From Actinomadura sp. DC4 (GTDB lineage: Bacteria; Actinomycetota; Actinomycetes; Streptosporangiales; Streptosporangiaceae), in assembly GCF_030406325.1 (NCBI RefSeq), contig NZ_JAUEQY010000006.1, forward strand, positions 186,001-250,000: a stretch of 64,000 bases of DNA, read 5' to 3'. The translations under genes were made by a program, and so were the position numbers. Numbering within the stretch: position 1 is the first letter of the stretch; each line of letters begins with the position of its first letter. The notes below the pieces were generated by a model. It was not told where the DNA came from and did not search any database. It was given only the letters and a program-made list of their open reading frames with translations. This document shows positions 6,285-16,023 of the stretch, in pieces.

Positions 6285-9212
6285 ATGGAAGGGCGTGTCA
6301 GCGGACCGACCGGTGCACCGCCGACAGCGAGCACGGGCAGCCGCATGACGCCACCGCTGGTCGGCCGCCGCGACGTCCTCGACCAGTTCACACGCCTGCT
6401 CGGCGCCGTTGGCGAGGGCAGGTTCGAGCTGATCGGCCTGGCCGGAGAGCCCGGCACCGGTAAGACACGCCTCCTTCAGGAGCTGGCCTCCCGCGCCAAA
6501 GAACCCAAAGAGCTCAAAGAACCCCGCACCAGAGACGCCAGAGAACACGGCCTCCTCACGCTCACCGGCCGGGCCGCCGAGTACGAGCAGGAGATGCCCT
6601 TCGGCGCGGTGGTCGACGCGCTCGATGACCACCTGGAGTCCGCCGACCTTGCGGGCCGGCTCGGCGCGCAGGCCATCCGCGTCCTCGCGGCCGTCTTCCC
6701 CTCCCTGTCCGGCGACGACGGCCCGGAAAACCAGGAGGGCCTGGTCAGGTACGGCCTCTACCGTACGTTCAAGCGGCTGCTGGAAGAGCTGGCCGAGCCC
6801 GGGGGGCTCGTGCTGGTCCTCGATGACCTGCACTGGGCCGACGACTCCACGATCGAGCTGCTCGACCACCTCGTACGCCATCCGCCCCGCGGCGCGATCC
6901 TCATCGCGGGCGCCTACCGCCCCGCCCAGGCCTCCCCGCGCCTGGCCGCGCTCGCCGAGACCGCGGTCCGCATCGACGTCGGCCCGCTGAGTGAGGCCGA
7001 CGTCGAGGAGCTGCTCGGCCCCGGCGTGACCCGCGGCCAGCGGGCCGCCCTGTACGAGGCCAGCGGCGGCAACCCGTTCTACCTCGATGCCCTGGCCCGC
7101 GCGGGCGAGGCCCGCACCGGCCGCGCGGACGGCGTCGACGACTCCCACGGCATCCCGCCCGCCGTACGCTCCGCGCTCGCCCTGGAGCTGACCGGCCTGT
7201 CCCCCCAAGCGCGGCTGGTGGCGCAGGCCGCCGCCGTCGCCGCCGACGAGTTCGACCCGGCGCTGGCCGCGATGACCGCCGAGGTGAGCGAGGAAGAGGC
7301 CCTGCGGGCCATCGACGAGCTGGAGCGCCGCGACGTCGTACGCCCGATGCGCGGCGGCCGGTTCCGGTTCCGGCATCCCCTCGTACGGCATGTGGTCTAC
7401 GACTCGACCGCGGCCGGCTGGCGCGTCGCCGCGCACGGCCGCATCGCCGACCGGCTCGCCGAGCTGAACATGCCCGCCACCGAACGCGCCCGCCACGTCG
7501 AACGCTCCGGCCGCATCGGCGACCCGGCCGACATCAAGACCCTGGTCGAGGCCGCCGACGTGGTCGCCACCCAGGCCCCCGCCACCGCCGCGCACTGGCT
7601 CAAGGCCGCCCTCGCCCTGCTGCCGGACGACCCGGACGCCCACGTCGAGCTGCGCCTCAAGCTCGCCCAGGCCCAGACCGTCAGCGGCCAGCTCATGGAG
7701 GGCCGGCAGAGCGCGCACGACGTGCTGCGCCTCCTCCCGCCCGACGACTACGACCGCAGAGCACGCGTCGCGCGGTTCGGCGCGGTGGTCGAGCGGATGC
7801 TCGGCCGCACGTACGAGAGCCGGGCCCTGCTGCTCGCCGAGCTGCGCCGCATCCCCGACCCGCAGTCCTCGGTGGCGGTGCCGCTGCGCATCCGGCTCGT
7901 CGCGGACAGCCTGTTCCGCAGCGACTTCCGCGCCGCGCAGGCGGTGCTGGACCTCATGCCCGAAAACCCCGAGGAGTGGGAGCCGAGCCTGGCCATGGCG
8001 GTCGCCTCGCTGCGCCCGCTGCCCGCCTACGCCGCCGGCCGCTTCGGCGAGGCCGCGCGCCACATCGACGCCGCCGACCGGCTCGTACGCGCGGCCCCGG
8101 ACCACGACGTCGCCGAGTGGCTCGACGCGATCGCCTGGCTGTGCTGGACCGAGACCTATCTCGGCCGGCTCCGCAGCGCGCGCGAGCGCTCCGACCGCGC
8201 GGTCGCGGTGGCCAAGAGCACCGGCCAGCTCTACATCGTCACGACCCTGCTCACCGGCAACGCCCGCGCCAAGACCATGCTCGGCCTCCTGGACGAGGCC
8301 GACGCCGCCGCCGAGGAGGCCGCCGAGGTCGCCCGCCTGATCGGCTCGACCCAGCAGCTCGTCTTCGCCCTCACGCAACAGAGCCTGGTCGCCTCCTGGA
8401 TCGGCCACCACGACGAGGCGCTGAAGCTGTGCGAGGAGGCGCTGCGCACCGGCGACGGCGGCAGCGGCGAGTGGTCCGGCTCGGCCGCCCGCTACGCCAA
8501 GGCCCGCGCCCTGATCAACGCCGGACGCCTCGACGAGGGCGCCGAAGAACTGGCCGGATTCGGCGACATGGACACCTCACGGCTCGACCAGGGCACCAAA
8601 CTCGCCTGCTACGAGGCACGCGCCTACGTCGAGGCCGAGCTCGGCCGCCCCGCCGAGGCGCTGCGCTGGGCCGACCGCGCCGCCAAGCTCACCCACCCGC
8701 GCCTCGGCATGACCATCGGACGCGCCAAGGTCGCCAGGGCCCACGCTCTGCGCAAGACCGACCCCATCGCCTCCGCCGAGCTCGCCACCGAGGCCGCGAC
8801 CGTCTTCACCCACGCCGAGATGCGCCTCGAACACGGCACCGCACGCCTGTACGCCGGCCTCGCCTACGCCGCCGCCGGCGAACGCGCCACCGCGCGCGAG
8901 GAACTGCGCGCCGCCGCCGAGACCCTCCGCGAGTGCGGGGCGACCGCGCTCCACGCCCAGGCAGTACGCGAACAGCGCAAACTCGGCGTACGTGTGCCCG
9001 GCACCAGCCGCCGCTCCACCGGCCCCCACGGCCTGTCCAACCGCGAGCTGGAGGTGGCCACCCTCGTCGCCGACGGCCACACCAACCAGCAGATCGCCGA
9101 GAAGCTGTTCCTCAGCATCCGCACGGTCGAGACGCACCTGTCGCACATCTTCACCAAGCTCGGCGTGACCTCGCGCGTCGGCGTCGTGAGCGTACTGAAC
9201 CAAAACCCGTAG
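6285..9212 (+). CDS. LAL-type LuxR family transcriptional regulator with AAA ATPase
   Basis: A 975-residue large ATP-binding LuxR regulator. It has an AAA_16 module at the N terminus starting at VGRRDVL (26-32), Walker A GEPGTGKT (54-61) and Walker B LVLVLDDLHWAD (about 176-187). A long helical TPR-like middle follows, and a C-terminal LuxR HTH (about 908-970, with SNRELEVATLVADGHTN and RTVETHLSHIFTKLGV). Such proteins bind an inducer through the TPR region and activate nearby metabolic genes using ATP. It lies just before and co-directional with the hydrolase and GMC oxidoreductase genes, the obvious targets. A lysine/glutamate-rich insertion (about residues 70-80) looks like local sequence expansion. 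An ATG at 6345 is an alternative start. Confidence 0.9.
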   Translation: MEGRVSGPTGAPPTASTGSRMTPPLVGRRDVLDQFTRLLGAVGEGRFELIGLAGEPGTGKTRLLQELASRAKEPKELKEPRTRDAREHGLLTLTGRAAEYEQEMPFGAVVDALDDHLESADLAGRLGAQAIRVLAAVFPSLSGDDGPENQEGLVRYGLYRTFKRLLEELAEPGGLVLVLDDLHWADDSTIELLDHLVRHPPRGAILIAGAYRPAQASPRLAALAETAVRIDVGPLSEADVEELLGPGVTRGQRAALYEASGGNPFYLDALARAGEARTGRADGVDDSHGIPPAVRSALALELTGLSPQARLVAQAAAVAADEFDPALAAMTAEVSEEEALRAIDELERRDVVRPMRGGRFRFRHPLVRHVVYDSTAAGWRVAAHGRIADRLAELNMPATERARHVERSGRIGDPADIKTLVEAADVVATQAPATAAHWLKAALALLPDDPDAHVELRLKLAQAQTVSGQLMEGRQSAHDVLRLLPPDDYDRRARVARFGAVVERMLGRTYESRALLLAELRRIPDPQSSVAVPLRIRLVADSLFRSDFRAAQAVLDLMPENPEEWEPSLAMAVASLRPLPAYAAGRFGEAARHIDAADRLVRAAPDHDVAEWLDAIAWLCWTETYLGRLRSARERSDRAVAVAKSTGQLYIVTTLLTGNARAKTMLGLLDEADAAAEEAAEVARLIGSTQQLVFALTQQSLVASWIGHHDEALKLCEEALRTGDGGSGEWSGSAARYAKARALINAGRLDEGAEELAGFGDMDTSRLDQGTKLACYEARAYVEAELGRPAEALRWADRAAKLTHPRLGMTIGRAKVARAHALRKTDPIASAELATEAATVFTHAEMRLEHGTARLYAGLAYAAAGERATAREELRAAAETLRECGATALHAQAVREQRKLGVRVPGTSRRSTGPHGLSNRELEVATLVADGHTNQQIAEKLFLSIRTVETHLSHIFTKLGVTSRVGVVSVLNQNP

Positions 9213-9305
9213 TTGGGGCGTCGAAGAATCAGGGTTTACCACGATGCCGCATGCCCAGGCCTCTTTGCCATTGTTAGCCGGGGGCCAGACGGGGAGGGTA
9301 CGAAA

Positions 9306-10415
9306 ATGGAGCGCAGTTTCCCAGCGCGGTTCACGAACGAGGGCGTGCCGGACGCCACGGTCTCCGAGCACCCGTTCTGGACCGAAGACGGCCTGGGTCT
9401 CAAGCTCACCCGCTTCCACCGCGCGACCTGCGACGACGTCGTCCTTCTCCTGCACGGGCTGCCGGCGTCGACGGACATGTTCATCATGCCCGAGCACCGC
9501 AACATCACCGCGTACCTCCTGGACAACGGCTACACCGACGTCTGGTCGCTCGACTTCCGCATGAGCAACCGCTTCCCCTACGACACCGAGACCCACCGCT
9601 ACACGCTCGACGACATCGCGCACTACGACCACCCGGCGGCGCTGCGCGAGCTGCGCCGGCACGTCGGCGACCGGCGCGTGCACGTGATCGCGCAGTGCCT
9701 CGGGTCGGTGTCGTTCTCGATGAGCCTGGCGGCCGGGCTGGTCGACGACGTCGCGAGCATGGTGTCCAACAGCGTCTCGCTGGTCACGCGCGTGCCCACC
9801 TGGTCGCGGCTCAAGCTCATGTTCGGGCCGGGGTTCTTCGAATACCTCTGCGGCTACTCCTTCGTCGACCCGCGGTTCGCCGGGGCGCCGGCCCTCACGC
9901 GCGGCTGGCTGCTGTCGCGCGGTGTCTCCCTCTTCCACCACGAGTGCGGCGTCCGCGAGTGCCACATGATCAGCTTCATGTGGGGCGCCGGGCACCCGGG
10001 CCTGTGGCAGCACGAAAACCTCGACCCGGTGACCCACGAGCGCGTCGCCGACCTGTTCGGCGCCAACGGGGTCCACTACTACCGCCACATGAACAAGATG
10101 GTGAAGGCCGGGCACGCCGTGCGCTACGCGCCCGGTGACCCGCGGCACGCGGCTCTGCCCGCCGACTACCTGGCGGACCCGGCCACGATCACGACGCCGA
10201 TCCTGTTCATGACCGGCGACCACAACCACGTCTTCACCGACTCCAACATCGTCTGCCACGAGATCCTGTCGAAGGCCAGCCCGGGGCTGCACGAGCTCGC
10301 GATCCTGCCCGGCTACGGTCACGTCGACCCGTTCATCGGCAAGAACGCTCACCGGGACGTGTTCCCGCGCATCCTCGATCACCTGCGCAAGCACAGCCTC
10401 GAGAAGGTCGCCTGA
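9306..10415 (+). CDS. Alpha/beta hydrolase with cysteine at the nucleophile elbow
   Basis: A 369-residue alpha/beta hydrolase. The oxyanion-hole segment is LLLHGLPAS. The nucleophile elbow reads IAQCLGSVS, placing Cys131 where Ser is usual. The acid is probably in TGDHNHVF (about 301-308), and the histidine in GYGHVDP (about 335). I start it at the ATG at 9306, because GGGGAGGG lies 7 bases upstream; the open frame reaches back to the previous stop. It is separated by one base from the GMC oxidoreductase. In other bacteria similar hydrolase domains are fused to cholesterol-oxidase-like enzymes, so the pair probably acts on one substrate, perhaps a sterol-like or long-chain alcohol ester. That is inference. 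Confidence 0.8.
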   Translation: MERSFPARFTNEGVPDATVSEHPFWTEDGLGLKLTRFHRATCDDVVLLLHGLPASTDMFIMPEHRNITAYLLDNGYTDVWSLDFRMSNRFPYDTETHRYTLDDIAHYDHPAALRELRRHVGDRRVHVIAQCLGSVSFSMSLAAGLVDDVASMVSNSVSLVTRVPTWSRLKLMFGPGFFEYLCGYSFVDPRFAGAPALTRGWLLSRGVSLFHHECGVRECHMISFMWGAGHPGLWQHENLDPVTHERVADLFGANGVHYYRHMNKMVKAGHAVRYAPGDPRHAALPADYLADPATITTPILFMTGDHNHVFTDSNIVCHEILSKASPGLHELAILPGYGHVDPFIGKNAHRDVFPRILDHLRKHSLEKVA

Positions 10416-10416
10416 G

Positions 10417-12819
10417 ATGGACGTCATCGAGCACGTGGACGCGGTGGTGGTGGGGTCGGGCTTCGGGGGCTCCGTCGCCGCCTACCGCCTGGCCGAGGCG
10501 GGTAAGTCGGTGGTCGTGCTGGAGCGCGGCCGCGACTACCCGCCCGGCAGCTTCGCCCGTTCGCCGTCGGAGATGAGCCGTGCGTTCTGGGACCCGACCG
10601 AGCAGTTGTACGGGCTGTTCGACGTGTGGAGCTTCCGCGGCTTCGACTCGGTCGTCTCCAGCGGGCTCGGCGGCGGCTCGCTGATCTACGCGAACGTGCT
10701 GCTGCGCAAGGACGAGCACTGGTTCGTCAACGAGGAGGCGCTGCCCGGCGGGGGCTATGAGACCTGGCCGGTCACGCGCGCCGACCTCGACCCCCACTAC
10801 GACGCGGTCGAGAGCATGCTCGGCGCCAAGCCCTACCCCCTCGACCATCCCGCCTTCGCCTCGACGCCCAAGACCCACGCGATGCAGGACGCCGCCGCCG
10901 AGCTCGGGCTCGACTGGCAGCTCCCCCCGCTCGCGGTCAGCTTCGCGCCGAGCCCGAAGGCCAAGCCGGGGCTCGGTCTGCCGCTGATCACCCCGTCCTA
11001 CGGCAACCTGCACGACACGCCGCGCGCGACCTGCCGGCTGTGCGGCGAGTGCAACATCGGCTGCAACGACGGCTCCAAGAACAGCCTCGACCACAACTAC
11101 CTGTCCGCGGCCAAGCACCACGGCGCCGACCTGCGCGTCCTGCACGAGGTGCAGGCGATCCGGCCGCGGCCCGAGGGCGGTTACGAGGTCGACTACGTCG
11201 TCCACGACACCGACGAGAAGGCCCGCAAGCTCAAGCGGCACACGATCACCTGTGACCGCCTGGTGCTCGCCGCCGGCACCTACGGCACCTCCTACCTCCT
11301 GCTGCGCGACCGCGAGCACTTCCCCGGGCTGAGCGACACGGTCGGCACCCGGTTCTCCGGCAACGGCGACCTGCTGACCTTCCTGCTGCGGGCCAAGGAC
11401 CGCGCCCGCGTACGGCCGCTCGACGCCAGCAAGGGGCCGGTCATCACCAGCACGATCCGGCTGCCCGACGAGCTCGACGACGGCACCGGTTCGGGGCGGG
11501 GCGCCTACATCCAGGACGGCGGCTACCCGGGTTTCGTCAACTGGATGGCCGAAGAGGCCGACATCGGCAAGGAGCTGGGCCGCGTCGTTCGCCTGCTGCT
11601 CGAACGCTTCCGCAACTTCATCTCCCATGCCCCGGACACCAACACCTCCAAGGAGCTGTCGGACCTCATCGGCGACGGCGCCCTGTCGATGAGCTCGCTG
11701 CCGCTGCTCGGCATGGGCCGCGACGTGCCGGACGGTGTGCTGCGGCTGCGGAGCAACCGCCTCGACGTGAAGTGGAACGCCGCGACCAGCGAGGCCTACT
11801 TCAGCCGCGTACGGGCCGCGATGGAGCGGGTCGCGCACGTCCTGGGCGCGAAATACGTCGACAACCCGATCTGGTTCCGCAAGCGGATCGTGACCGTGCA
11901 CCCGCTGGGCGGCGCACCGATGAGCCACCACCCGGGCGAGGGCGTCTGCGACCCGTGGGGCGAGGTCCACGGCTATCCGGGGCTCTACATCGCCGACGGC
12001 GCGGCACTGCCGGGACCGGTCGGCGCCAATCCTTCACTGACCATCGCAGCGCTGGCGGATCGCATGTCCACCCGCCTGCTGGAGACGGCCGAACGCGTTC
12101 ACGCGGGTTCGGCTCGGGGGGCGATGAACGGCACGACGCGCGAGACGGATGAGCACGGGGGCTCCCCGGCTCGCACGTCGTTGTCGTTCACCGAGGAGAT
12201 GAGCGGCTTCTACGCCGAGAACGAGAACGCTCCTGGACCGGGAGAGGAAGCCGGACGGGAGGCCGGGCAGTCGCTCGGTTTCCGGCTCACCATCACGGTC
12301 GATGACGTGGAGCGTTTCCTGGAGGAGCCCGAGCACACCGCTCAGGCTGAGGGATGGATTGACGCCGTCGGCTGCGGGGGCCGGCGTCAAGTCGAGCGGG
12401 GCTGGTTCAACTTGTTCTCGCCGGGAGGCGCACCGGATCGCAGACTCATGCGATACCGGCTGCACTTCACCGACGCGGCGAACCGGCCCCGCACCCTCTC
12501 GGGCTGGAAGGACATCCGCCGCCACCCGGCCACCCGGCTCTGGCCCGACACCACGACCCTCTACTTCCGCCTGCTCGACGGCCACGTGCTCGACGGCGAG
12601 GACGACAACGCCCGCATCGTGGGCGCGGGCATCCTGCACCTGGGCGTCGACGACTTCGCCCACCAGCTCACGACGTTCCGTACGAAAGGTCCCCACGGCT
12701 TCGCCGCCCTCGAACGCTTCGCCGAGTTCTTCCTCGGCGAGCTGTGGGACCTTTACCGTCCGAGGCTGACCGCTCCCGAGGACGCGGACCCGCGTCCCAC
12801 CGAGAACACCACGGCCTGA
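10417..12819 (+). CDS. GMC-family oxidoreductase related to cholesterol oxidase, with C-terminal extension
   Basis: An 800-residue FAD enzyme. The dinucleotide fold VVVGSGFGGSVAAYRL lies near the N terminus, and the C-terminal GMC motifs are HPLGGAPM (about 495) and NPSLTIAALADR (about 538). It should oxidise an alcohol with FAD. Residues 206-216 hold four cysteines spaced C-x2-C-x2-C-x3-C, which looks like a ferredoxin-type iron-sulfur motif. Past about residue 590 a further domain of some 200 residues resembles the central part of cholesterol-oxidase/hydrolase fusion proteins. Translation is probably coupled to the hydrolase one base upstream. No signal peptide is visible, so it is likely cytoplasmic. 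Confidence 0.85.
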   Translation: MDVIEHVDAVVVGSGFGGSVAAYRLAEAGKSVVVLERGRDYPPGSFARSPSEMSRAFWDPTEQLYGLFDVWSFRGFDSVVSSGLGGGSLIYANVLLRKDEHWFVNEEALPGGGYETWPVTRADLDPHYDAVESMLGAKPYPLDHPAFASTPKTHAMQDAAAELGLDWQLPPLAVSFAPSPKAKPGLGLPLITPSYGNLHDTPRATCRLCGECNIGCNDGSKNSLDHNYLSAAKHHGADLRVLHEVQAIRPRPEGGYEVDYVVHDTDEKARKLKRHTITCDRLVLAAGTYGTSYLLLRDREHFPGLSDTVGTRFSGNGDLLTFLLRAKDRARVRPLDASKGPVITSTIRLPDELDDGTGSGRGAYIQDGGYPGFVNWMAEEADIGKELGRVVRLLLERFRNFISHAPDTNTSKELSDLIGDGALSMSSLPLLGMGRDVPDGVLRLRSNRLDVKWNAATSEAYFSRVRAAMERVAHVLGAKYVDNPIWFRKRIVTVHPLGGAPMSHHPGEGVCDPWGEVHGYPGLYIADGAALPGPVGANPSLTIAALADRMSTRLLETAERVHAGSARGAMNGTTRETDEHGGSPARTSLSFTEEMSGFYAENENAPGPGEEAGREAGQSLGFRLTITVDDVERFLEEPEHTAQAEGWIDAVGCGGRRQVERGWFNLFSPGGAPDRRLMRYRLHFTDAANRPRTLSGWKDIRRHPATRLWPDTTTLYFRLLDGHVLDGEDDNARIVGAGILHLGVDDFAHQLTTFRTKGPHGFAALERFAEFFLGELWDLYRPRLTAPEDADPRPTENTTA

Positions 12820-13170
12820 ATGCTCGCGACGGACACCGGCGGGACCGGCACGGCAGAACCGGCGAACGGCCCGGCCTGGTCCCCCGACCACGCCGAATGC
12901 CTGTGCTGGTCCTCCGCCGACGGTGAATGCCCGGCCACCTGACACACGCCCGCCGAAGCCACGCACCCGCCGGACCACCGGGCACGGGGCCGTCGGGCCA
13001 CGCGGCCGAAGGACTGCCGGGGGCGCAGATCCGCAGGACTGCGGGCCTGCCGGGCCGCAGGACCGCCAGGCCGCCACCCTGCAAAGCCACCGGGCCACCG
13101 GACCGCAGCACTGCCAGGGCCGCAGATCCACAGACTGCGCGACTGCCGGGCCACTGCCACCGGGCCGCAG
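12820..13170. other. Gene-free, low-complexity spacer
   Basis: With the array that follows it, this makes 434 bp between convergent genes. It is rich in CCGGGCC-like and GCAG-like words. Open frames cross it in several phases but encode only low-complexity sequence. No clear terminator is seen for the GMC gene. Confidence 0.5.
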
Positions 13171-13252
13171 GACTGCCAGGACTGCCAGGACTGCGGGACT
13201 GCGGGACTGCGGGACTGCGGGACTGCGGGACTGCGGGACTGCGGGACTGCGG
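13171..13252. repeat. Tandem repeats abutting the glcD stop codon
   Basis: Two copies of GACTGCCAG (13171-13188) are followed by eight perfect copies of GACTGCGG (13189-13252). The array ends one base before the stop codon of the leftward FAD-oxidase gene. Length changes here could alter the 3' end of that transcript. Confidence 0.93.
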
Positions 13253-13253
13253 G

Positions 13254-14636
13254 TCAGACGGCGAAGACCTTGCCGGGGTTGAAGATGCCGGCCGGGTCCA
13301 GGGCCTGCTTGATCGCGCGGTGCATGGCGAGCACCTCCGGGCCGGCCTCCGCCTCCAGGCCCCGGCGTTTCAGCAGGCCGACGCCGTGTTCGCCGGTGAC
13401 CGTGCCGCCGATGGCGATCGCCTCGTCCACGATCCGCTCGAACGCCTCCTGCGCCCGTACGCGCGCTGCGTCGTCGTCCTGGGAGGTGATCATCAGCGGG
13501 TGCAGGTTGCCGTCGCCCGCGTGGGCCACGTTGGCGATGTGGATGTCGTGTTCCTTGGCGATGCGCTCGATACGGGACAGCATCTCCGGGACGAGCATCC
13601 GGGGCACGCAGATGTCCTCGGTGAGGACCGGACCCAGCCGCTCCACCGCCGGATACGCCAGGCGCCGGGCCGAGAACAGCGCCTCGGCCTCCTCCGGGTC
13701 GGTCGAGCGGGTGCTCCACGTCGCGCCGGCCGACTCGAAGCACGCCAGGATCGCGTCCGCCTCCTCCTCGCCGGCCTGACCGGGGGCGTCGGAGCGGCCC
13801 AGCAAGAGCACGTCGCCGCCGTCCGCCAGGCCCATGTGCTTCCACTCGTCCACCGCGCGCAGGCAGTGGCGGTCGATGAGTTCGAGGGCGCTCGGCACGA
13901 CTCCGGCCGCCGACACCGCCGCGACCGCCTCGCCCGCGGCGACCAGAGAGTCGAAGTAGCCGACGATCGTACGCTCGGCGGCCCGCGCACCCCGCAGCCG
14001 TACGGTGATCTCGGTGATGACGCCCAGCGTGCCCTCGGAGCCGACCATCAGGCCCGCCAGGTCGTACCCCGCCACGCCCTTGGCCGTACGGCGGCCGAGC
14101 CGTACGACGTCGCCGCGGCCGACCACCGCCTCCAGTCCCAGCACGTAGTCGCGGGTCACGCCGTACTTCACGCAGCACAGCCCGCCGGCGTTCGTCGCGA
14201 CGTTGCCGCCGATCGTCGACCACGGCGCGCTCGCGGGGTCGGGCGGGTACCACAGGCCATGCTCGGCGCAGGCGGCGCGCAGGTCGTCGTTGACCACTCC
14301 GGGCTGGACGACGGCGAGCCGCTCGTCGGAGTCGATCGACAGAATCGCGTTCATCGCCTCGAAGGAGATCACCACGCAGCCGTCCAGCGCGTTCGCACCG
14401 CCGGACAGGCCGGTGCCCGCGCCGCGGGCGACGACCGGGACGCCCCGCGCCGCGCACAGCGCGACGACCTCACGTACCTCCGCAGTCTCCCGGGGCCGGA
14501 CGAGCGCGGCCGGACTGCCGTAGGGCGCCCACTCCGCCTCGTCATGCGCGTAGGACGCGAGGACGTCCGCGTCTCGTACCACCCGGCCTGCGGGAAGTAC
14601 GCGCTCCAGCTCGGCCACCACGTCTCCGGACACCAT
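13254..14636 (-). CDS. glcD: FAD-linked oxidase, glycolate oxidase GlcD / D-lactate dehydrogenase type
   Basis: About 460 residues. The PCMH-type FAD domain has GAGTGLSGGAN (about 73-83) and TIGGNVATNAGG (about 141-152). The C-terminal FAD-oxidase domain has ANVAHAGDGNLHP and GTVTGEHGVG, the latter typical of GlcD and D-2-hydroxyacid dehydrogenases. It should oxidise glycolate, D-lactate or a similar 2-hydroxyacid. No glcE or glcF partner is next to it, so a single-subunit D-lactate dehydrogenase is equally possible. I prefer the ATG at 14636 (AGGG 8 bases upstream) to the GTG at 14645. An AsnC gene lies 33 bp upstream on the same strand. Confidence 0.85.
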   Translation of the reverse strand: MVSGDVVAELERVLPAGRVVRDADVLASYAHDEAEWAPYGSPAALVRPRETAEVREVVALCAARGVPVVARGAGTGLSGGANALDGCVVISFEAMNAILSIDSDERLAVVQPGVVNDDLRAACAEHGLWYPPDPASAPWSTIGGNVATNAGGLCCVKYGVTRDYVLGLEAVVGRGDVVRLGRRTAKGVAGYDLAGLMVGSEGTLGVITEITVRLRGARAAERTIVGYFDSLVAAGEAVAAVSAAGVVPSALELIDRHCLRAVDEWKHMGLADGGDVLLLGRSDAPGQAGEEEADAILACFESAGATWSTRSTDPEEAEALFSARRLAYPAVERLGPVLTEDICVPRMLVPEMLSRIERIAKEHDIHIANVAHAGDGNLHPLMITSQDDDAARVRAQEAFERIVDEAIAIGGTVTGEHGVGLLKRRGLEAEAGPEVLAMHRAIKQALDPAGIFNPGKVFAV

Positions 14637-14669
14637 AGATGGCACCCTATTCGACCGAAACAGACCCGC

Positions 14670-15158
14670 TTACGGCCGGCCGAGCGGCAGCGGGCGGCGC
14701 GGCACCGGGGAGGACTGCACGACCGACGTCGTCGTACGGCCGAACGGGGTGAACAGGTCGAGGATGCCCTCCAGGTCGCCGATGGCGCGCAGGCAGAGCT
14801 TGATGACGAAGCAGTCCTCGCCGGTGATGCGGTGGCACTCGACCACCTCGGGGATGTCGACGGCGATCTTGGCGACGCGCGGGATCTCACGGACCGCCGG
14901 GCTGATCCGGACGATCACGGTGAGCGGGAAGCCGAGCGCCTCCGGGTCGACCGCGGCGTGGTAGCCGGTGATCACCCCGGTCTCCTCGAGGCGCTGGACG
15001 CGGTCGGCGACCGCCGGAGCGGACAGGCCGACCCGGCGGCCCAGCTCGGCCAGGCTCGTACGGGCGTCGGTCTGCAGCTCACCGACGATCCTCAGGTCGA
15101 TCGCGTCGAGCGGCTTGGATGCGTAGCCCTCGCCGGGTCTGGGTCGTCGAACCGCCAT
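14670..15158 (-). CDS. Lrp/AsnC family transcriptional regulator
   Basis: A 162-residue regulator with the AsnC winged HTH at about 16-60 (LDAIDLRIVGELQTDAR, then LSAPAVADRVQRLEETG) and an effector-binding RAM domain with PEVVECHRITGEDCFVIK. Lrp-type proteins sense amino acids. It is divergent from an EamA exporter 34 bp away, the standard arrangement for an amino-acid-responsive regulator and the exporter it controls. It may also drive the GlcD-type gene downstream. No ribosome site is obvious, so translation may be leaderless. Confidence 0.88.
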   Translation of the reverse strand: MAVRRPRPGEGYASKPLDAIDLRIVGELQTDARTSLAELGRRVGLSAPAVADRVQRLEETGVITGYHAAVDPEALGFPLTVIVRISPAVREIPRVAKIAVDIPEVVECHRITGEDCFVIKLCLRAIGDLEGILDLFTPFGRTTTSVVQSSPVPRRPLPLGRP

Positions 15159-15192
15159 TCACGCACGGTATCGCCGGGACGACCATTCCGTC

Positions 15193-16023
15193 ATGGCGAT
15201 TTCACGGCGATCGAGATCCGTTCCCGGATGGTCCTTTTTCGTGGGCAGCGCGGTGTTCCACTACCTCGGGCCGGCGTTCGCGGTGCTCCTGTTCACCCGG
15301 CTGGCCCCGGCGGGCGTCGCCGGTCTCCGCATCTGGACCGCCGCGCTGGTCTTCGCGCTCTGGCGCCGCCCGTGGCGCCGGCCGATGGATCTTCGTACGC
15401 TCGCGCTCTGGGGCCTGGTCCTGGCGCTGATGAACTCCTGCTTCTACGAGGCCGTCGCCCGGCTGCCGCTGGGCACCGTGGCCGCGATCGAGTTCGTCCC
15501 GGTGATCGCCCTGGCCGCCGCCGGCGCGCGTACGGTGCGGAACGTGGTCGCGCTGGTGGCCGCCGTGGCCGGGGTCTACGTGCTGACGGACGTACGCCTG
15601 GAGGGGGCGCCGCTGGGTTTCGTCTTCGCGTTCGCCAACGCCGCGCTGTTCGGGCTCTACATCGTGCTCGCGCACCGCGTCGCGAGCGCTCCGGGCGATG
15701 GCCTGGACGGCCTGGCCGCGGCGATGCTGATCGCGGCGGTCTTCGTGGCACCGCTGAGCGCTTGGGCCGCGGCGCCCGCGCTCACCCATCCGGCGCTGCT
15801 GGGCGCGGGCATCGGCGTGGGGATCAGCTCGTCGGTGATCCCGTACGTGTGCGACCAGCTCGCCATGGCCCGGATGGCGCGCGCGACGTACGCGCTGCTC
15901 GTGTCGCTGCTGCCCGCGACGGCGACGGTCATCGGCGCCGTCGTGCTGGGCCAGCTGCCGATGCCCGCCGAGGTGGCCGGCATCGGATTGGTGGTCGCCG
16001 GGACCGCCCTCCATCGGAGTTAG
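15193..16023 (+). CDS. EamA family (DMT) transporter, RhtA-like
   Basis: A 276-residue membrane protein with about ten hydrophobic segments in two halves, the EamA/RhtA pattern of drug/metabolite transporters. The second half contains [18 protein letters not shown], a well-conserved region in RhtA-type threonine/homoserine exporters. The divergent Lrp/AsnC gene suggests export of an amino acid. It overlaps the convergent sigE gene by 4 bp at its stop codon. No strong ribosome site precedes the ATG. Confidence 0.85.
   Translation: MAISRRSRSVPGWSFFVGSAVFHYLGPAFAVLLFTRLAPAGVAGLRIWTAALVFALWRRPWRRPMDLRTLALWGLVLALMNSCFYEAVARLPLGTVAAIEFVPVIALAAAGARTVRNVVALVAAVAGVYVLTDVRLEGAPLGFVFAFANAALFGLYIVLAHRVASAPGDGLDGLAAAMLIAAVFVAPLSAWAAAPALTHPALLGAGIGVGISSSVIPYVCDQLAMARMARATYALLVSLLPATATVIGAVVLGQLPMPAEVAGIGLVVAGTALHRS

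Noticed and set aside
12923-13282. Rightward open frames over the repeat array before glcD
   Set aside because: Low-complexity translation of the tandem units; glcD on the opposite strand explains the codon bias.
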